Source of the DNA: an uncultured Clostridia bacterium
Lineage (GTDB): Bacteria > Bacillota > Clostridia > Oscillospirales > Acutalibacteraceae
Length of the DNA stretch: 62,096 nt
NCBI GenBank assembly: GCA_946184295.1
Contig: CAMHEZ010000010.1
Coordinates: forward strand, 1 to 62,096
Direction: 5' to 3'
This document shows, piece by piece, positions 27,135 to 37,645 of this stretch. Numbering within the stretch: position 1 is the stretch's first letter; every line of letters begins with the position of its first letter. The position numbers were made by a program, and so were the translations under genes. The notes beneath the pieces are model-generated. The model searched no databases. It saw only the letters and a list, made by a program, of their open reading frames with translations, and was not told the origin of the DNA.

Positions 27135-27629
27135 ATGCAGTCACTGGATATCATTTCGGTACAAATTGTCAATATCCTGATTTCCCTCTGCAATCTCGTC
27201 GTGCTGTTCCTGATTCTCAAAAAGTTTTTATACCAGCCGGTCAGAAAGATGCTGGTCGAGCGGCAGGCCGCGATTGACGCGCAGTATGCCGACGCGGAGA
27301 GCGCCAGAGACGACGCCCTCGCTCTCAAGGACAAGTGGCAGAACAAGATGGATTCCGCTGAAAGTCAGGCGGAGGTCATCGTCAAGCGCGCCGTGGAGAG
27401 CGCCAACAAGCAAAGCGCCGCCATTATCGGCGAGAGCCGCGAACAGGCGGGCCGCATTGTGCAGCAGGCCAGAAATGACGCGGAGCTGGAACGCAGCAGA
27501 GTGGAAGCCGAGATCAAGGAGCAGATCGCCGACGTGTCGGTTGCGCTCTCCGAAAAGATGCTCGGCAGGGAAATCAATGAGGAAGATCATCGCACGCTGA
27601 TTGATTCCTTCCTCGCAGACCTGGATTAA
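27135..27629 (+). CDS. atpF: F-type ATP synthase subunit b (peripheral stalk)
   Basis: 164 residues: one N-terminal membrane helix (IVNILISLCNLVVLFLIL), then a long charged coiled coil, as usual for b. A KKFLYQPVRKMLVERQAAID segment matches the family. ATG follows GGAGAGGAG, 18 bases after atpE. Confidence 0.93.
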   Translation: MQSLDIISVQIVNILISLCNLVVLFLILKKFLYQPVRKMLVERQAAIDAQYADAESARDDALALKDKWQNKMDSAESQAEVIVKRAVESANKQSAAIIGESREQAGRIVQQARNDAELERSRVEAEIKEQIADVSVALSEKMLGREINEEDHRTLIDSFLADLD

Positions 27630-27649
27630 GCCGATAAGGAGGACGCAAT

Positions 27650-28219
27650 ATGACCGGTACGACAAGTACCACCGGAACCAGCAGGGAATATGCCATTGCG
27701 CTCTTTCACTTGGCAAAGGAAGGCTCGATCGAAGACGAGCTTTCGGAAGACCTGGCGTTTCTCAAAGAGCTCTTTGTGAGTACGCCGGAATACGCCGCCT
27801 TTTTGTCCGCTCCGAGCATTCCCAAGCAGGAGCGGCTGGATTCCATTGAGAATGCCTTCGGCCGAGACCTGCACGAATACGCGGTGTCGTTCCTCTGTCT
27901 GCTCTGCGAGAAGGGCAGAGTCGCCATTCTGCCGGAATGCGTGGAGGAATATGAGGCGCTCTGCGCCGCCAGTCAGCGCGTGTCTCACGCCGTGGTGGTG
28001 AGCGCGGTGGCGCTCAGCGACGACCAGAAGGCGCGGCTGCAAGCCAAACTCGAAGCACGCACCGGCAACCGCGTGGAAATGGAATACCGCATCAACAAGA
28101 AGCTCCTGGGCGGCCTCATCGTCGATATCGACGGCATGCGGCTGGACGGAAGCCTGCGGCGGCAGCTTAAAACTATCAGGGAAGTGATGGACGAATGGGC
28201 AGAAGACCCGACGAAATAA
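27650..28219 (+). CDS. atpH: F-type ATP synthase subunit delta
   Basis: 189 residues. Links the F1 head to the b stalk. N-terminal helical domain ([14 protein letters not shown]) and C-terminal [20 protein letters not shown] match the family. ATG follows AAGGAGG. Overlaps atpA by 25 bases, so translation is probably coupled. Confidence 0.92.
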   Translation: MTGTTSTTGTSREYAIALFHLAKEGSIEDELSEDLAFLKELFVSTPEYAAFLSAPSIPKQERLDSIENAFGRDLHEYAVSFLCLLCEKGRVAILPECVEEYEALCAASQRVSHAVVVSAVALSDDQKARLQAKLEARTGNRVEMEYRINKKLLGGLIVDIDGMRLDGSLRRQLKTIREVMDEWAEDPTK

Positions 28220-29688
28220 GCAATATCTTAAAAGAACAAATCAAGAATTATAAGGCGAAGGTCGAAATGGCCGAAACCGGCACGGTTGTGCTGGTGGGCG
28301 ACGGCATCGCCAGCGTGTACGGCCTGCGCAACTGCATGGCCAGCGAGCTGCTCGAATTTGAGGACGGCAGCGTCGGCCTCGCGCAGAACCTCGAGAGCGA
28401 GACCGTTTCGGTTGCCATTCTGGCAAATACCAACGACATTCGCGAAGGCAGCACGGTACGACGCACCGGCAAGGTGCTTTCCGTCCCCGTGGGCGACGAG
28501 CTGCTCGGCCGCGTGGTGGACGCGCTTGGCTCCCCTATCGACGGCAAAGGCCCCACCGGCTGCACCCATACCCGCAGCATTGAGAACGAGGCGCCCGGCA
28601 TCATCGAGCGCAAGAGCGTATCCGTGCCGCTGCAAACCGGCATCAAGGCCATCGACAGCATGATTCCGATCGGACGCGGTCAGCGTGAGCTGCTCATCGG
28701 CGACCGCCAGACGGGTAAGACCGAAATCGCGATTGACACCATTATCAACCAGCGCGGCAAGGGCGTGATCTGCATCTATGTGGCAATCGGACAGAAGAGT
28801 TCCTCTGTCGTCCAGCTCGCCCAGCAGCTCACGAACTGCGGCGCGATGGATTACACGATCATCGTCTCCGCTTCCGCGTCGGAGAGCGCACCGCTGCAAT
28901 ATATCGCCCCCTATTCGGGCTGCGCGATGGCGGAGTACTTCCGCGAACTGGGACGCGACGTGCTGATTATCTACGACGATCTCTCCAAGCACGCGGTGGC
29001 GTACCGCGCCATGTCGCTGCTGATTCGCAGACCCCCCGGACGTGAAGCCTACCCGGGCGACGTTTTCTATCTGCATTCCCGACTGCTCGAGCGCGCGGCG
29101 TGTGTCGCGCCGGAATACGGCGGCGGCTCCATTACCGCCCTGCCGCTCATTGAGACGCAGGCGGGCGACGTGTCGGCTTACATTCCGACCAACGTCATTT
29201 CCATTACCGACGGCCAGATCTTCCTTGAAACCGAGTTGTTCCACGCGGGCGTGATGCCGGCCATCAACCCCGGTATCTCGGTGAGCCGTGTCGGCGGTTC
29301 CGCGCAGCTCAAGGCCATGAAGAAGGTCGCGGGCGAACTCAAGCTCCTGTATTCGCAGTACCGCGAATTGCAGGCGTTCGCGCAGTTCGGCAGCGATCTT
29401 GACGCGGACACCAAGGCCCGTCTGGCGCTGGGCGAACGCATTGTGGAAGTGCTGAAACAGAAGCAAAATTCCCCCATCAAGATCGGCTGTCAGGTCGCGA
29501 TTGTCTACGCGGTTATCAACGGCTATCTCAACGATACCCCCGTTGACAAGGTGAGCGAGTATGAGCAGCGCCTTTATGAAAAGCTCGAAGGCCAGCACGC
29601 CGCATGGCTCCTGCGCATCGAGCAGAATTTCTTCGACGACGAAGATATCAAAGAGCTGAAATCCGTATTGAACGAAATGCGGGGGTGA
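28195..29688 (+). CDS. atpA: F-type ATP synthase subunit alpha
   Basis: 497 residues. Non-catalytic nucleotide-binding subunit of F1. P-loop GDRQTGKT at 169-176, [29 protein letters not shown] and PGISVSRVG signature near 365-375. N terminus [12 protein letters not shown] binds delta. ATG 28195 lies inside the atpH end. Confidence 0.97.
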   Translation: MGRRPDEISNILKEQIKNYKAKVEMAETGTVVLVGDGIASVYGLRNCMASELLEFEDGSVGLAQNLESETVSVAILANTNDIREGSTVRRTGKVLSVPVGDELLGRVVDALGSPIDGKGPTGCTHTRSIENEAPGIIERKSVSVPLQTGIKAIDSMIPIGRGQRELLIGDRQTGKTEIAIDTIINQRGKGVICIYVAIGQKSSSVVQLAQQLTNCGAMDYTIIVSASASESAPLQYIAPYSGCAMAEYFRELGRDVLIIYDDLSKHAVAYRAMSLLIRRPPGREAYPGDVFYLHSRLLERAACVAPEYGGGSITALPLIETQAGDVSAYIPTNVISITDGQIFLETELFHAGVMPAINPGISVSRVGGSAQLKAMKKVAGELKLLYSQYRELQAFAQFGSDLDADTKARLALGERIVEVLKQKQNSPIKIGCQVAIVYAVINGYLNDTPVDKVSEYEQRLYEKLEGQHAAWLLRIEQNFFDDEDIKELKSVLNEMRG

Positions 29689-29693
29689 GTTGA

Positions 29694-30530
29694 ATGGGTG
29701 CGGATATCAAAGCACTGCGCTCCAGTATCCGGAGCGTGGACAACATGCTGCATCTGACCTCCGCGATGGGGCTGGTGGCCTCCTCCAAGATTCGCCGCGC
29801 CAATGACGCGATGCTCAAAGGCCGCGAGTACGCCGAGGCGGTCAAGGTCATGACCGAACGGCTCGCCGCCTGTCCCGAATGCAGGAAAAGCCCTTTCATG
29901 CGCAAGCGTCACGGCGGCAGCACGCGGCTGGTCATCATTGCGGGCGACCGCGGGCTCTGCGGCGGCTACAATTCCAATGTCTTCCGTCTGGCGGCCGAAG
30001 TGCTGGCGGAAGCCAAAAACAACGGCGAGGCGGAGATCATTCCCATCGGCAAACGCGCCTTTGACCGTTACCACGGCGAGGGGCGGACCGAGGTCGTGCG
30101 CTGCGAGGGTTACACCGCCGCGCAGGGGCGTGAACTCAGTGAAAAGCTCTGCCGCGACTTTGCGGCGGGGGAGTACGACCGTCTGGGCATTATCAGCAGT
30201 ACGTATGTGTCGATGATGTCGCAGGAAGCGGGCATTCAGTGGGTGCTTCCGCTGGAGCGGAACGAATCGGCGCGGGAGAGCGGCATGCTGTTTGAGCCGA
30301 GCGAGAACGAGGTGCTGAAAGCGGCGGTTTCGGAGTATGTGTTCGGCGTACTGATGGCAGCCGTGCGCGAGAGCTTCGCCTGTGAAGTGGCGGCACGGCG
30401 CATGGCGATGGACAGCGCGGGCAAGAATGCCCAGCAGATGCTCGACGATCTCCACCTGACCTATAACCGCGCCAGACAGAGCGCCATCACGCAGGAGATC
30501 ACCGAAATTGTCGCGGGCAGCGGCGGATAA
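29694..30530 (+). CDS. atpG: F-type ATP synthase subunit gamma (central stalk)
   Basis: 278 residues. N-terminal helix (IKALRSSIRSVDNMLHLTSAM) and C-terminal helix (NAQQMLDDLHLTYNRARQSAITQEITEIVAG) form the coiled coil that turns inside F1; GDRGLCGGYN is the family signature. A CPECRKSPF insertion with two cysteines lies near residues 61-70. ATG 29694 follows GGGGGTGAG, five bases after atpA. Confidence 0.96.
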   Translation: MGADIKALRSSIRSVDNMLHLTSAMGLVASSKIRRANDAMLKGREYAEAVKVMTERLAACPECRKSPFMRKRHGGSTRLVIIAGDRGLCGGYNSNVFRLAAEVLAEAKNNGEAEIIPIGKRAFDRYHGEGRTEVVRCEGYTAAQGRELSEKLCRDFAAGEYDRLGIISSTYVSMMSQEAGIQWVLPLERNESARESGMLFEPSENEVLKAAVSEYVFGVLMAAVRESFACEVAARRMAMDSAGKNAQQMLDDLHLTYNRARQSAITQEITEIVAGSGG

Positions 30531-30672
30531 TGGGAGTCGAGGGGGACTGGTCCTCCTCGCAGGGGCCTGGGGGCAGCGCCACCAGCAGGGCGTGGGGCAG
30601 CGCCCCACAAGGCAAGCGGAGCTTGCCGAGCAAGACGTGCTAAGACAACGGACGCACCCGGGCGAATCCCAT
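30531..30672 (+). repeat. Mosaic intergenic repeat, copy 7, inside the atp operon (forward)
   Basis: Fills the 180-base gap between atpG and atpD. Starts GGGAGTCGAGGGGGACTGG at the atpG stop; modules GGGACTGGTCC, GGGGGCAGCGCCACC, GGGGCAGCGCCCC, GGCAAGCGGAGCTTGCC; ends CGGGCGAATCC. Other gaps in the operon are 6-40 bases. Confidence 0.85.
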
Positions 30673-30704
30673 TGACTTCCCTGTTGTAATTAGGAGTGAA
30701 ATAA

Positions 30705-32105
<1,401 letters not shown>

Positions 32106-32108
32106 GCG

Positions 32109-32375
32109 ATGGCAACCTTCCAATTGAAGATATCCTCGCCGGACGGGAATCTGTTTGACGGCGAGGTGAGTATGTTCTCGGTGCGCGGTGCGGAAGGCGA
32201 TTTAGCGGTACTGGCGGGGCATATTCCGTTTGTCACGACGGTGCAGCCGTGCGACTGTGTGATTGAGACAGAGGACGGCGAGCGCAAGGTCGGCCATACG
32301 GGAGGCGGATTGCTGAGTGTCAGTGAGACGCAGGCGACGCTGTTCTCGTGGAATTACCGTTGGCGGGACGATTAA
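32109..32375 (+). CDS. atpC: F-type ATP synthase subunit epsilon, short form
   Basis: Only 88 residues, the N-terminal beta-sandwich domain (MATFQLKISSPDGNLFDGEV, GHIPFVTTV, GGGLLSVSETQATLF). The C-terminal helical hairpin of 40-50 residues that inhibits ATP hydrolysis in usual 130-140-residue forms is missing. The stop falls where a mosaic repeat begins and no helical remnant is visible downstream. Either a naturally short epsilon or one truncated by the repeat. Confidence 0.9.
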   Translation: MATFQLKISSPDGNLFDGEVSMFSVRGAEGDLAVLAGHIPFVTTVQPCDCVIETEDGERKVGHTGGGLLSVSETQATLFSWNYRWRDD

Positions 32376-32465
32376 TCACGCGCCAAAGATAAGCGAGCGG
32401 AGCTACAATGGGAGTCCAGGGGGACTGATCCTCCTGGCGGGGGCCTGGGGGCAGCGCCACCAGGC
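32376..32465 (+). repeat. Mosaic intergenic repeat, copy 8 (forward)
   Basis: Begins just after atpC (TAAGCGAGCGGAGC, GGGAGTCCAGGGGGACTG, GGGGGCAGCGCCACC). Stops where the inverted module begins. Confidence 0.8.
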
Positions 32466-32650
32466 GAGACGCACTAAAATACAAAACGCGCTAAGGCGCC
32501 AAAAGACAAGCGGCGCAGCCGCGTCATCATGCACCAGCGCTCGCGAGTGCCTTCAGGCACGATGCGACGGCGGCTGTCTGAAATACGACTGAAATCAAAA
32601 AGAAGCAGCCCGAGCCGATTACGGTTCGGGCTGCCTTTTTCGTATGTGAC
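32466..32650 (-). repeat. Inverted repeat module B with internal terminator
   Basis: Reverse complement partner of 6869-7050. Contains the hairpin GCAGCCCGAGCC / GGTTCGGGCTGC followed by CTTTTTCG, which can end the atp transcript, and a GCTCGCGAGTGCC palindrome. A-run on its other side also serves the opposite strand. Confidence 0.8.
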
Positions 32651-32654
32651 TGGG

Positions 32655-32860
32655 TGCGTCGTCAATCGGGGCTGCTTTTCCGAAGTCGCCTGACCCCGTT
32701 GCGGGTCTTGGCGCGTCTTGCTCGGTCGGCTAAAGCCTCCCTCGTGGGACGCTGTCCCACGCCCTGCAAGGGCTCTGCCCTTGACCCGCCAGGAGGTGCC
32801 TGCACCCCCTGGACTCCCGCGCTCGCATACGCTCGCTGGTTATGCGCTTCGCTTTTGCTT
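32655..32860 (-). repeat. Mosaic intergenic repeat, copy 9 (reverse)
   Basis: Tail GTCGCCTGACCC, GGCTAAAGCCTCC, GGGACGCTGTCCC, CAAGGGCTCTGCCCTTG, GGTGCCTGCACC, end CGCATACGCTCGC. With copy 8 and the inverted module it fills the 491-base gap, repeating the layout at 6674-7136. Confidence 0.85.
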
Positions 32861-32866
32861 TTTTCT

Positions 32867-34342
32867 TTATTTTACCGTTATACTCCGGCTGACGGTATTC
32901 TGCTCTTCATTCTCATCGTCAAGCGCGTCACACGCACGCAGCGCCAGATAATACGTCTGCCCCGCCTGCAATCCCTCGATTCTCGCCCGGTACGGCAGCG
33001 CCGTTTCCTGCCCTTCCTCACCGTAATCTTCACCTATTTCCGGAACCAAACGCACCCGCTGTGCCAACCGCAGCAGCGGGTCAAGCGCAAAGTCCAACGG
33101 CGCTTGACGATAGTACAGATGATATTGAACTCCGTGGGGGTGCAGCGCGACGTCCCAGCCGATGATGACCGCGCCGTCCCCCGCAGGTTCGGCTTTGACC
33201 AACCCGACGCGGGGCTTTGGAGCATGGGGCGGCCAGTCGGGGGAATCGTTATACACGCTGCTCCATACGGGCGGGCATTCCTCCGGCGGCGTTTCGCCAA
33301 CAATGCGGTGGGTCAGCACAAAATCGTTGCGCAGGGTCAGGCTGCTGTCGGTGATGTAGTGGGAAAAGCCCATGAACTGTGCCTCGTGCAGATCGGTGAG
33401 CAGCGCGTGAAGCCCCTTGCCGGATTGCCCCCGCAGTGTATTTCGCAGGCGGTATTTTGACGGTCCCTCCGCATAGCCCAGCGACAGTACCGTGAAGCCG
33501 TCCGGCCGCCCTGCCTCCGCCATGAGTTTGGGCGCGAGGCTGTGTTTGTTGTCGGCAAAGTAATTGGCGTGATAAAGATGTTTCGGGCTGGAATCCAGCC
33601 GATAGCTTTCAAACATCACATAGTCCACGCAGGCGCGGGGACAGAAGCGGTAGTGGGGGAGACGGGGGTCATAAAAGAACAGCCCGCGGTTCTGACAAAT
33701 GAGTTTGCCGGGGTATCGCTCCTTGATTTTGGTCAGAAAGGGCGCGACGCCTGCCGCCGTCCATTCGAAGCGCGTACGCGCGGGGTCATCGTCGACGGTG
33801 TAGGAATTGGGCGCGCAGGTGTCGAGCGTGTCGAGGAACAGTCCGTCACACCCCAGCCCGCGTCCATAGTCTGTGGTGAGAATTTCCCGGATACCCGCCG
33901 CGCCGTCGGGTCCGTCGCGCGTCATGCCGTCCAGCACATCGAACCACGCCGGGTCGCCGATGTTGGTATAGGCACAGCCGAAATAAGGGTTGCGGTCGGG
34001 CAGACCGTCGCGGTCGTTGTCGTCGAGGTAGTAGGAGGCAAAGCCGGTGCCGCCCGGTGAGGGCTGACCGGTGAGGCCGCTGCCGTCAAGGGCAACGCGG
34101 GGGCCGCTGCCGTCGCCGGTGAAGCGGGGGTCGGAACGCATTTCCTCCGCCGACAGCCCCGCCGTGCGCAGGTCTTCGCCCACCGAGAGGTACCCCAATA
34201 CCTTGGTGCCTGCCGCTTGGATTTTCGCCACCTGCGCCCGCATCAATTCGCCTGACAGGGGGTGCAGAATGACGAGATCATACAGAACGGCATTCCTCAT
34301 GACGCTGTCATGCAGAATGCCGTAGTAAATCATATAGGTCAT
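32867..34342 (-). CDS. GH114/TM1410-like glycosidase-type protein
   Basis: About 491 residues from ATG 34342 (34333 also possible; neither has a clear ribosome site). A TIM-barrel pattern of the endo-alpha-1,4-polygalactosaminidase-like group: DLVILHPLSGE, TKVLGYLSVGED, then GLGCDGLFLDTLDT with the acidic residues expected in the active site, and YPGKLICQNRG. The C-terminal 120 residues look like a fibronectin-III-type beta domain (RVGLVKAEPAGDGAVIIGWDV). No signal peptide from this start, odd for a family usually exported, so the 5' end may have been altered by the adjoining repeat. Confidence 0.65.
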   Translation of the reverse strand: MTYMIYYGILHDSVMRNAVLYDLVILHPLSGELMRAQVAKIQAAGTKVLGYLSVGEDLRTAGLSAEEMRSDPRFTGDGSGPRVALDGSGLTGQPSPGGTGFASYYLDDNDRDGLPDRNPYFGCAYTNIGDPAWFDVLDGMTRDGPDGAAGIREILTTDYGRGLGCDGLFLDTLDTCAPNSYTVDDDPARTRFEWTAAGVAPFLTKIKERYPGKLICQNRGLFFYDPRLPHYRFCPRACVDYVMFESYRLDSSPKHLYHANYFADNKHSLAPKLMAEAGRPDGFTVLSLGYAEGPSKYRLRNTLRGQSGKGLHALLTDLHEAQFMGFSHYITDSSLTLRNDFVLTHRIVGETPPEECPPVWSSVYNDSPDWPPHAPKPRVGLVKAEPAGDGAVIIGWDVALHPHGVQYHLYYRQAPLDFALDPLLRLAQRVRLVPEIGEDYGEEGQETALPYRARIEGLQAGQTYYLALRACDALDDENEEQNTVSRSITVK

Positions 34343-34349
34343 ATTGGTT

Positions 34350-34481
34350 TGGATTCGCCGGGGCGCGCTCCCACCGCTGCTTGCTTGCAACACATGCACC
34401 TCCCTCAAAGAGGGAGGCAAAAACGGCTCCCTCTTTGAGGGGGCTGTCGCGTAGCGACTGGGGGAGTGCAAGGCGCTTCCC
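34350..34481 (-). repeat. Second-type palindromic repeat next to a mosaic tail
   Basis: A mosaic tail (GGATTCGCCGGGGCGCG) is followed by a different inverted repeat: CCTCCCTCAAAGAGGGAGG, then GCTCCCTCTTTGAGGGGGC and a GTCGCGTAGCGAC hairpin. Ends at the stop of the ABC ATPase gene. Confidence 0.7.
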
Positions 34482-35279
34482 TTAATTCGCCAGCAGGGCG
34501 CGGTCGTTGGCGAATTCCGAACCGCTGAGCTTGGCAAATTCGTTGAGAAGTTCTTCCACTGTGAGCTTTTGTTTCTCCTCGCCCTTCACGTCGAGAATGA
34601 TTCTGCCCTCGTTCATCATAATCAGGCGGTTGCCGTGGGCAATCGCGTCGCGCATGTTGTGGGTGACCATCAGCGCGGTGAGGTGGCCTTCCTCGATGAA
34701 CTTATCCGAGAGACGCAGCACGTTGGCGGCGGTCTTGGGGTCGAGCGCGGCGGTGTGCTCGTCGAGCAGGAGCAGCTTGGGATTATTCATGACCGCCATG
34801 AGCAGCGTGACCGCCTGACGCTGACCGCCAGAGAGCAGGCCCACCTTGGTGGTCATGCGGTTCTCCAGCCCGAGGTCGAGCTTTTGGAGCATTTCTTTAA
34901 ATTCCTTGCGTTCGTTGTGGGAAATCGCCCAGCCGAACCCGCGGAACTGACCGCGGCGGTTGGCGACCGCGAGATTTTCCTCCAGCCACATATCCGCCGC
35001 CGTGCCCATCATGGGGTCCTGGAAGACGCGGCCGAGGTACTTGGCGCGTTTGTGCTCCGAGAGCTTGGTCACGTCGATGCCGTCGATCGTGATGGAACCT
35101 GCGTCCACTGGGTATACGCCCGCCACCATGTTGAGCAGCGTGGACTTGCCCGCGCCGTTGCCGCCGATGATCGTGACGAAATCGCCGTCGTTGAGCGTGA
35201 GGTCAATACCGTTGAGGGCCTTTTTCTCGTTCACCGAGCCGGGATTGAAGGTTTTATACAGTCCTTTGACTTCAAGCAT
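34482..35279 (-). CDS. ABC transporter ATP-binding protein
   Basis: 265 residues. Walker A GGNGAGKST, signature GLLSGGQRQAV, Walker B LLLLDEHTAALDP and the switch His in MVTHNMRDA. Energises the importer formed with the next two genes; this trio matches the ABC-importer type with a BMP/TrpX-like binding protein. Overlaps the permease gene by eight bases. ATG 35279 follows GGAGGCC. Confidence 0.92.
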   Translation of the reverse strand: MLEVKGLYKTFNPGSVNEKKALNGIDLTLNDGDFVTIIGGNGAGKSTLLNMVAGVYPVDAGSITIDGIDVTKLSEHKRAKYLGRVFQDPMMGTAADMWLEENLAVANRRGQFRGFGWAISHNERKEFKEMLQKLDLGLENRMTTKVGLLSGGQRQAVTLLMAVMNNPKLLLLDEHTAALDPKTAANVLRLSDKFIEEGHLTALMVTHNMRDAIAHGNRLIMMNEGRIILDVKGEEKQKLTVEELLNEFAKLSGSEFANDRALLAN

Positions 35280-36189
35280 TGTCGGTGGCCTCCTTTATTG
35301 CGTTCTGGGGCTTGTGAAAGCGCTGCTTGAGCTTGTTTCTCCAATAGGGAATGGCGAGGAAGATTGCCACCACAATGGCGGAGAAGAGTTTGAGGTCGTT
35401 GGCCTTCATGCCCATATTCAGCACCAGCGTAATGACGATGTAGTAGATGATGCCGCCGAAGACCGTGGCCAGCAGTTTCAGCGCGAAATTCTGGAAAATC
35501 TTGCCGAAAATGACGTCGCCGATGATGACCGCTGCCAGACCGATGACGATTGCGCCGCGTCCCATGTTCACGTCACAGAAGCCCTGATACTGCGAGAGCA
35601 TACCGCCCGAAAGCGCCACAATGCCGTTGGAAAGCACGATGCCGATGATCTTGTTGGTGTCGGTGTTGATGCCGTTGGCGCGCGCCATGGACTGATTGCT
35701 GCCGGTGACGCGGAGGGCATGCCCCAGCTCCGTGCCGAAGAACCAGTAGAGCATCGCGATCAGGCAGATTGCCACGCCACCGCAGATGGCCAGCGAGGGG
35801 ATAATGTTGCGCAGCGTGATGGGGTAGTGGTAATTCATGTAGGAAAGCGGCAGGTTGGCCATGTCGCTCTGAATGCGCAGGTTGATGGAGTAGAGGCTGA
35901 GCTGCGTGAGAATACCCGCGAGAATGGCCGGGATACCGAACTTGGTGTGCAGTATGCCGGTAGCCAGTCCCGCCGCGCAGCCCGCGAGAAAGGCGCAGAA
36001 CATCGCCAGATAGAGATTCTGCCCCGCCGTGACCATCACAACCAGCACCGCGCCGCCTGTGGCGAAGGAACCGTCAACCGACAGATCGGCTACGTCGAGA
36101 ATTTTGAAGGTGAGGAACACGCCGATGGCCATGATGCCCCAGATGATGCCCTGTGTGATTGCACCGGGCATGGCGTTGAAAAATGCCAT
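35272..36189 (-). CDS. ABC transporter permease
   Basis: 305 residues, about nine membrane segments, BPD_transp_2-type (as in branched-chain amino acid and ribose permeases). VADLSVDGSFATGGAVLVVM near the N terminus and GLAAVIIGDVIFGK are family-like. Overlaps the ATPase gene; ATG 36189 follows AAAGGACAAG. Confidence 0.9.
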   Translation of the reverse strand: MAFFNAMPGAITQGIIWGIMAIGVFLTFKILDVADLSVDGSFATGGAVLVVMVTAGQNLYLAMFCAFLAGCAAGLATGILHTKFGIPAILAGILTQLSLYSINLRIQSDMANLPLSYMNYHYPITLRNIIPSLAICGGVAICLIAMLYWFFGTELGHALRVTGSNQSMARANGINTDTNKIIGIVLSNGIVALSGGMLSQYQGFCDVNMGRGAIVIGLAAVIIGDVIFGKIFQNFALKLLATVFGGIIYYIVITLVLNMGMKANDLKLFSAIVVAIFLAIPYWRNKLKQRFHKPQNAIKEATDNA

Positions 36190-36320
36190 GAAAATCCTTG
36201 TCCTTTCGTGTTAAAATTGAGAGGGGTAAATACCAAAATCAGCGATAAGGCACATATAATGCGCCCTACCGCAGATTTCAGACAAAATAAAGATTAATTT
36301 TTATTGTATTTCTACAAAAT

Positions 36321-37298
36321 TTACGCAATGGCCTCGTAGTTCTCGGGAACCTCGATGCTCAGTTTCTCGCAGCGGGCCGCGTCGTACTTGTAGACCGGCG
36401 CGTCGTCATACTGGATTTCCATGTCGGCGGGGTTCTTGCCGTTGACAAGGATATCGTATGCCATCAGACCGGTGGCGTAGCCGATGTTTTCGTAGCTGAT
36501 GGAAAGGGTGGCAATGCCGCAGCCCTTGCAGATGCCCTCTTCACCGGCGATGATCGGAATGCCCGCGGGCTCGGCGATGTTGTTGATGAGCTCGGCGTTG
36601 TCGGCACACTTGTTGTCGGTGGGAACATAGAGCACGTCAACCTCTTCGCAGGCCTTGGTGACGACCTGTGCGATATCGTTGGAGTCGGCGAAGGTGTATT
36701 CCGTAACGGTCAGACCCAGCTTGGTGAGCTCCTTATTGACCACTTCGGCCTGATACTTGGAGTTGGCTTCGTTGGAGCAGTAGAGGATACCCGCATTCTT
36801 GGCGGCGGGAACCAGCTCCTTGACCATAGCGGCCTGCTTGTCCAGCGGCGCGAGGTCGGAGGTGCCGGAGACGTTTACGCCGGTCTTGCCGGAGAAGTTG
36901 TCAATGCCGAGTGCCACGCCGTATTCGGTGACGGAGGTGCCGAGAATCGGAATGGTAGCGGTGCCGGCCACAGCCGCCTGCACAGCGGGGGTCGCGTTGG
37001 CCATGATGAGATCGACGTTGGAAGAAACGAATTGATTGACGATGGTGGTGCAGGTGGCGGAATCGCCGGACGCGTTCTGCTCGTCAAACGTCACCTTGTC
37101 GCCGAGCTTCTCGGTGAGCGCCTTCTTGAAGCCATCGGTAGCCGCGTCAAGCGCGGGGTGCTGCACGAGCTGGCAGATGCCGATCTTGTAGCTGTCTTTG
37201 TCCTTGCTGCCGGAATCGCTGCAAGCCGTGACAGCGAGGAGAGAGGTGGCTGCAACGGCACAGGAAAGCACCGCAGCCATGAGTCTTCTGAATTTCAT
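36321..37298 (-). CDS. ABC transporter substrate-binding lipoprotein (TrpX-like)
   Basis: 325 residues. Signal peptide with lipobox VTAC (Cys26), then a two-lobed periplasmic-binding fold: YKIGICQLVQHPALDAATDGF, TIPILGTSVTEYG, KNAGILYCSNEANS and DVLYVPTDNKCADN. Relatives in Clostridia carry tryptophan/tyrosine or other small ligands and are often under a Trp T-box; no T-box is seen here, so the ligand is open. First gene of the trio; ATG follows GGAGG. Confidence 0.88.
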   Translation of the reverse strand: MKFRRLMAAVLSCAVAATSLLAVTACSDSGSKDKDSYKIGICQLVQHPALDAATDGFKKALTEKLGDKVTFDEQNASGDSATCTTIVNQFVSSNVDLIMANATPAVQAAVAGTATIPILGTSVTEYGVALGIDNFSGKTGVNVSGTSDLAPLDKQAAMVKELVPAAKNAGILYCSNEANSKYQAEVVNKELTKLGLTVTEYTFADSNDIAQVVTKACEEVDVLYVPTDNKCADNAELINNIAEPAGIPIIAGEEGICKGCGIATLSISYENIGYATGLMAYDILVNGKNPADMEIQYDDAPVYKYDAARCEKLSIEVPENYEAIA

Positions 37299-37378
37299 GG
37301 TGATGAAACCTCCAAAAAAATAAATTTCACGCGTTCGGGCGACCGAACCGACCGCCTGTCCGCAACTTTACCTAAGTG

Positions 37379-37407
37379 AGTATAGCACTTTAAATCGTTG
37401 ATGTCAA
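37379..37407 (-). promoter_or_regulatory. Promoter of the ABC importer operon
   Basis: Minus strand TTGACA (37407-37402), 17-base spacer, TATACT (37384-37379). An inverted GGTCGGTTCGGTCGCC stretch lies in the leader around 37337-37352. Confidence 0.8.
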
Positions 37408-37529
37408 GCAGTATTTTTGCAAGTTGAACACAATTTTTTTGCAAAATCTCAGAAAAAACTGGCAATGTTTTTCCGAGGCGGGGGACTTGGGCAAATCTCA
37501 CAAAATTAGATGAATTGTCGGAAACAATA

Positions 37530-37557
37530 TTGACTTTGGATTCCGTTATGCTATAAT
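37530..37557 (+). promoter_or_regulatory. Promoter of the first VTC-DUF4956 pair
   Basis: TTGACT 37530-37535, 16-base spacer, TATAAT 37552-37557; an 88-base leader follows. With the ABC promoter this explains the 347-base divergent gap. Confidence 0.75.
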
Positions 37558-37645
37558 ATTTTTTAACAGTTGATAGCGTTTGTCATGATGATAGGCTGTC
37601 AGCGGCCGGTTTATTCATTTTTGTGAGGCAGGTGACAAAAAAACT

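Noticed and set aside
37299..37645. Trp T-box or riboswitch before the TrpX-like ABC importer
   Set aside because: No GGGTGG-type T-box core or known aptamer core between the promoter and the start; the leader is only about 75 bases.
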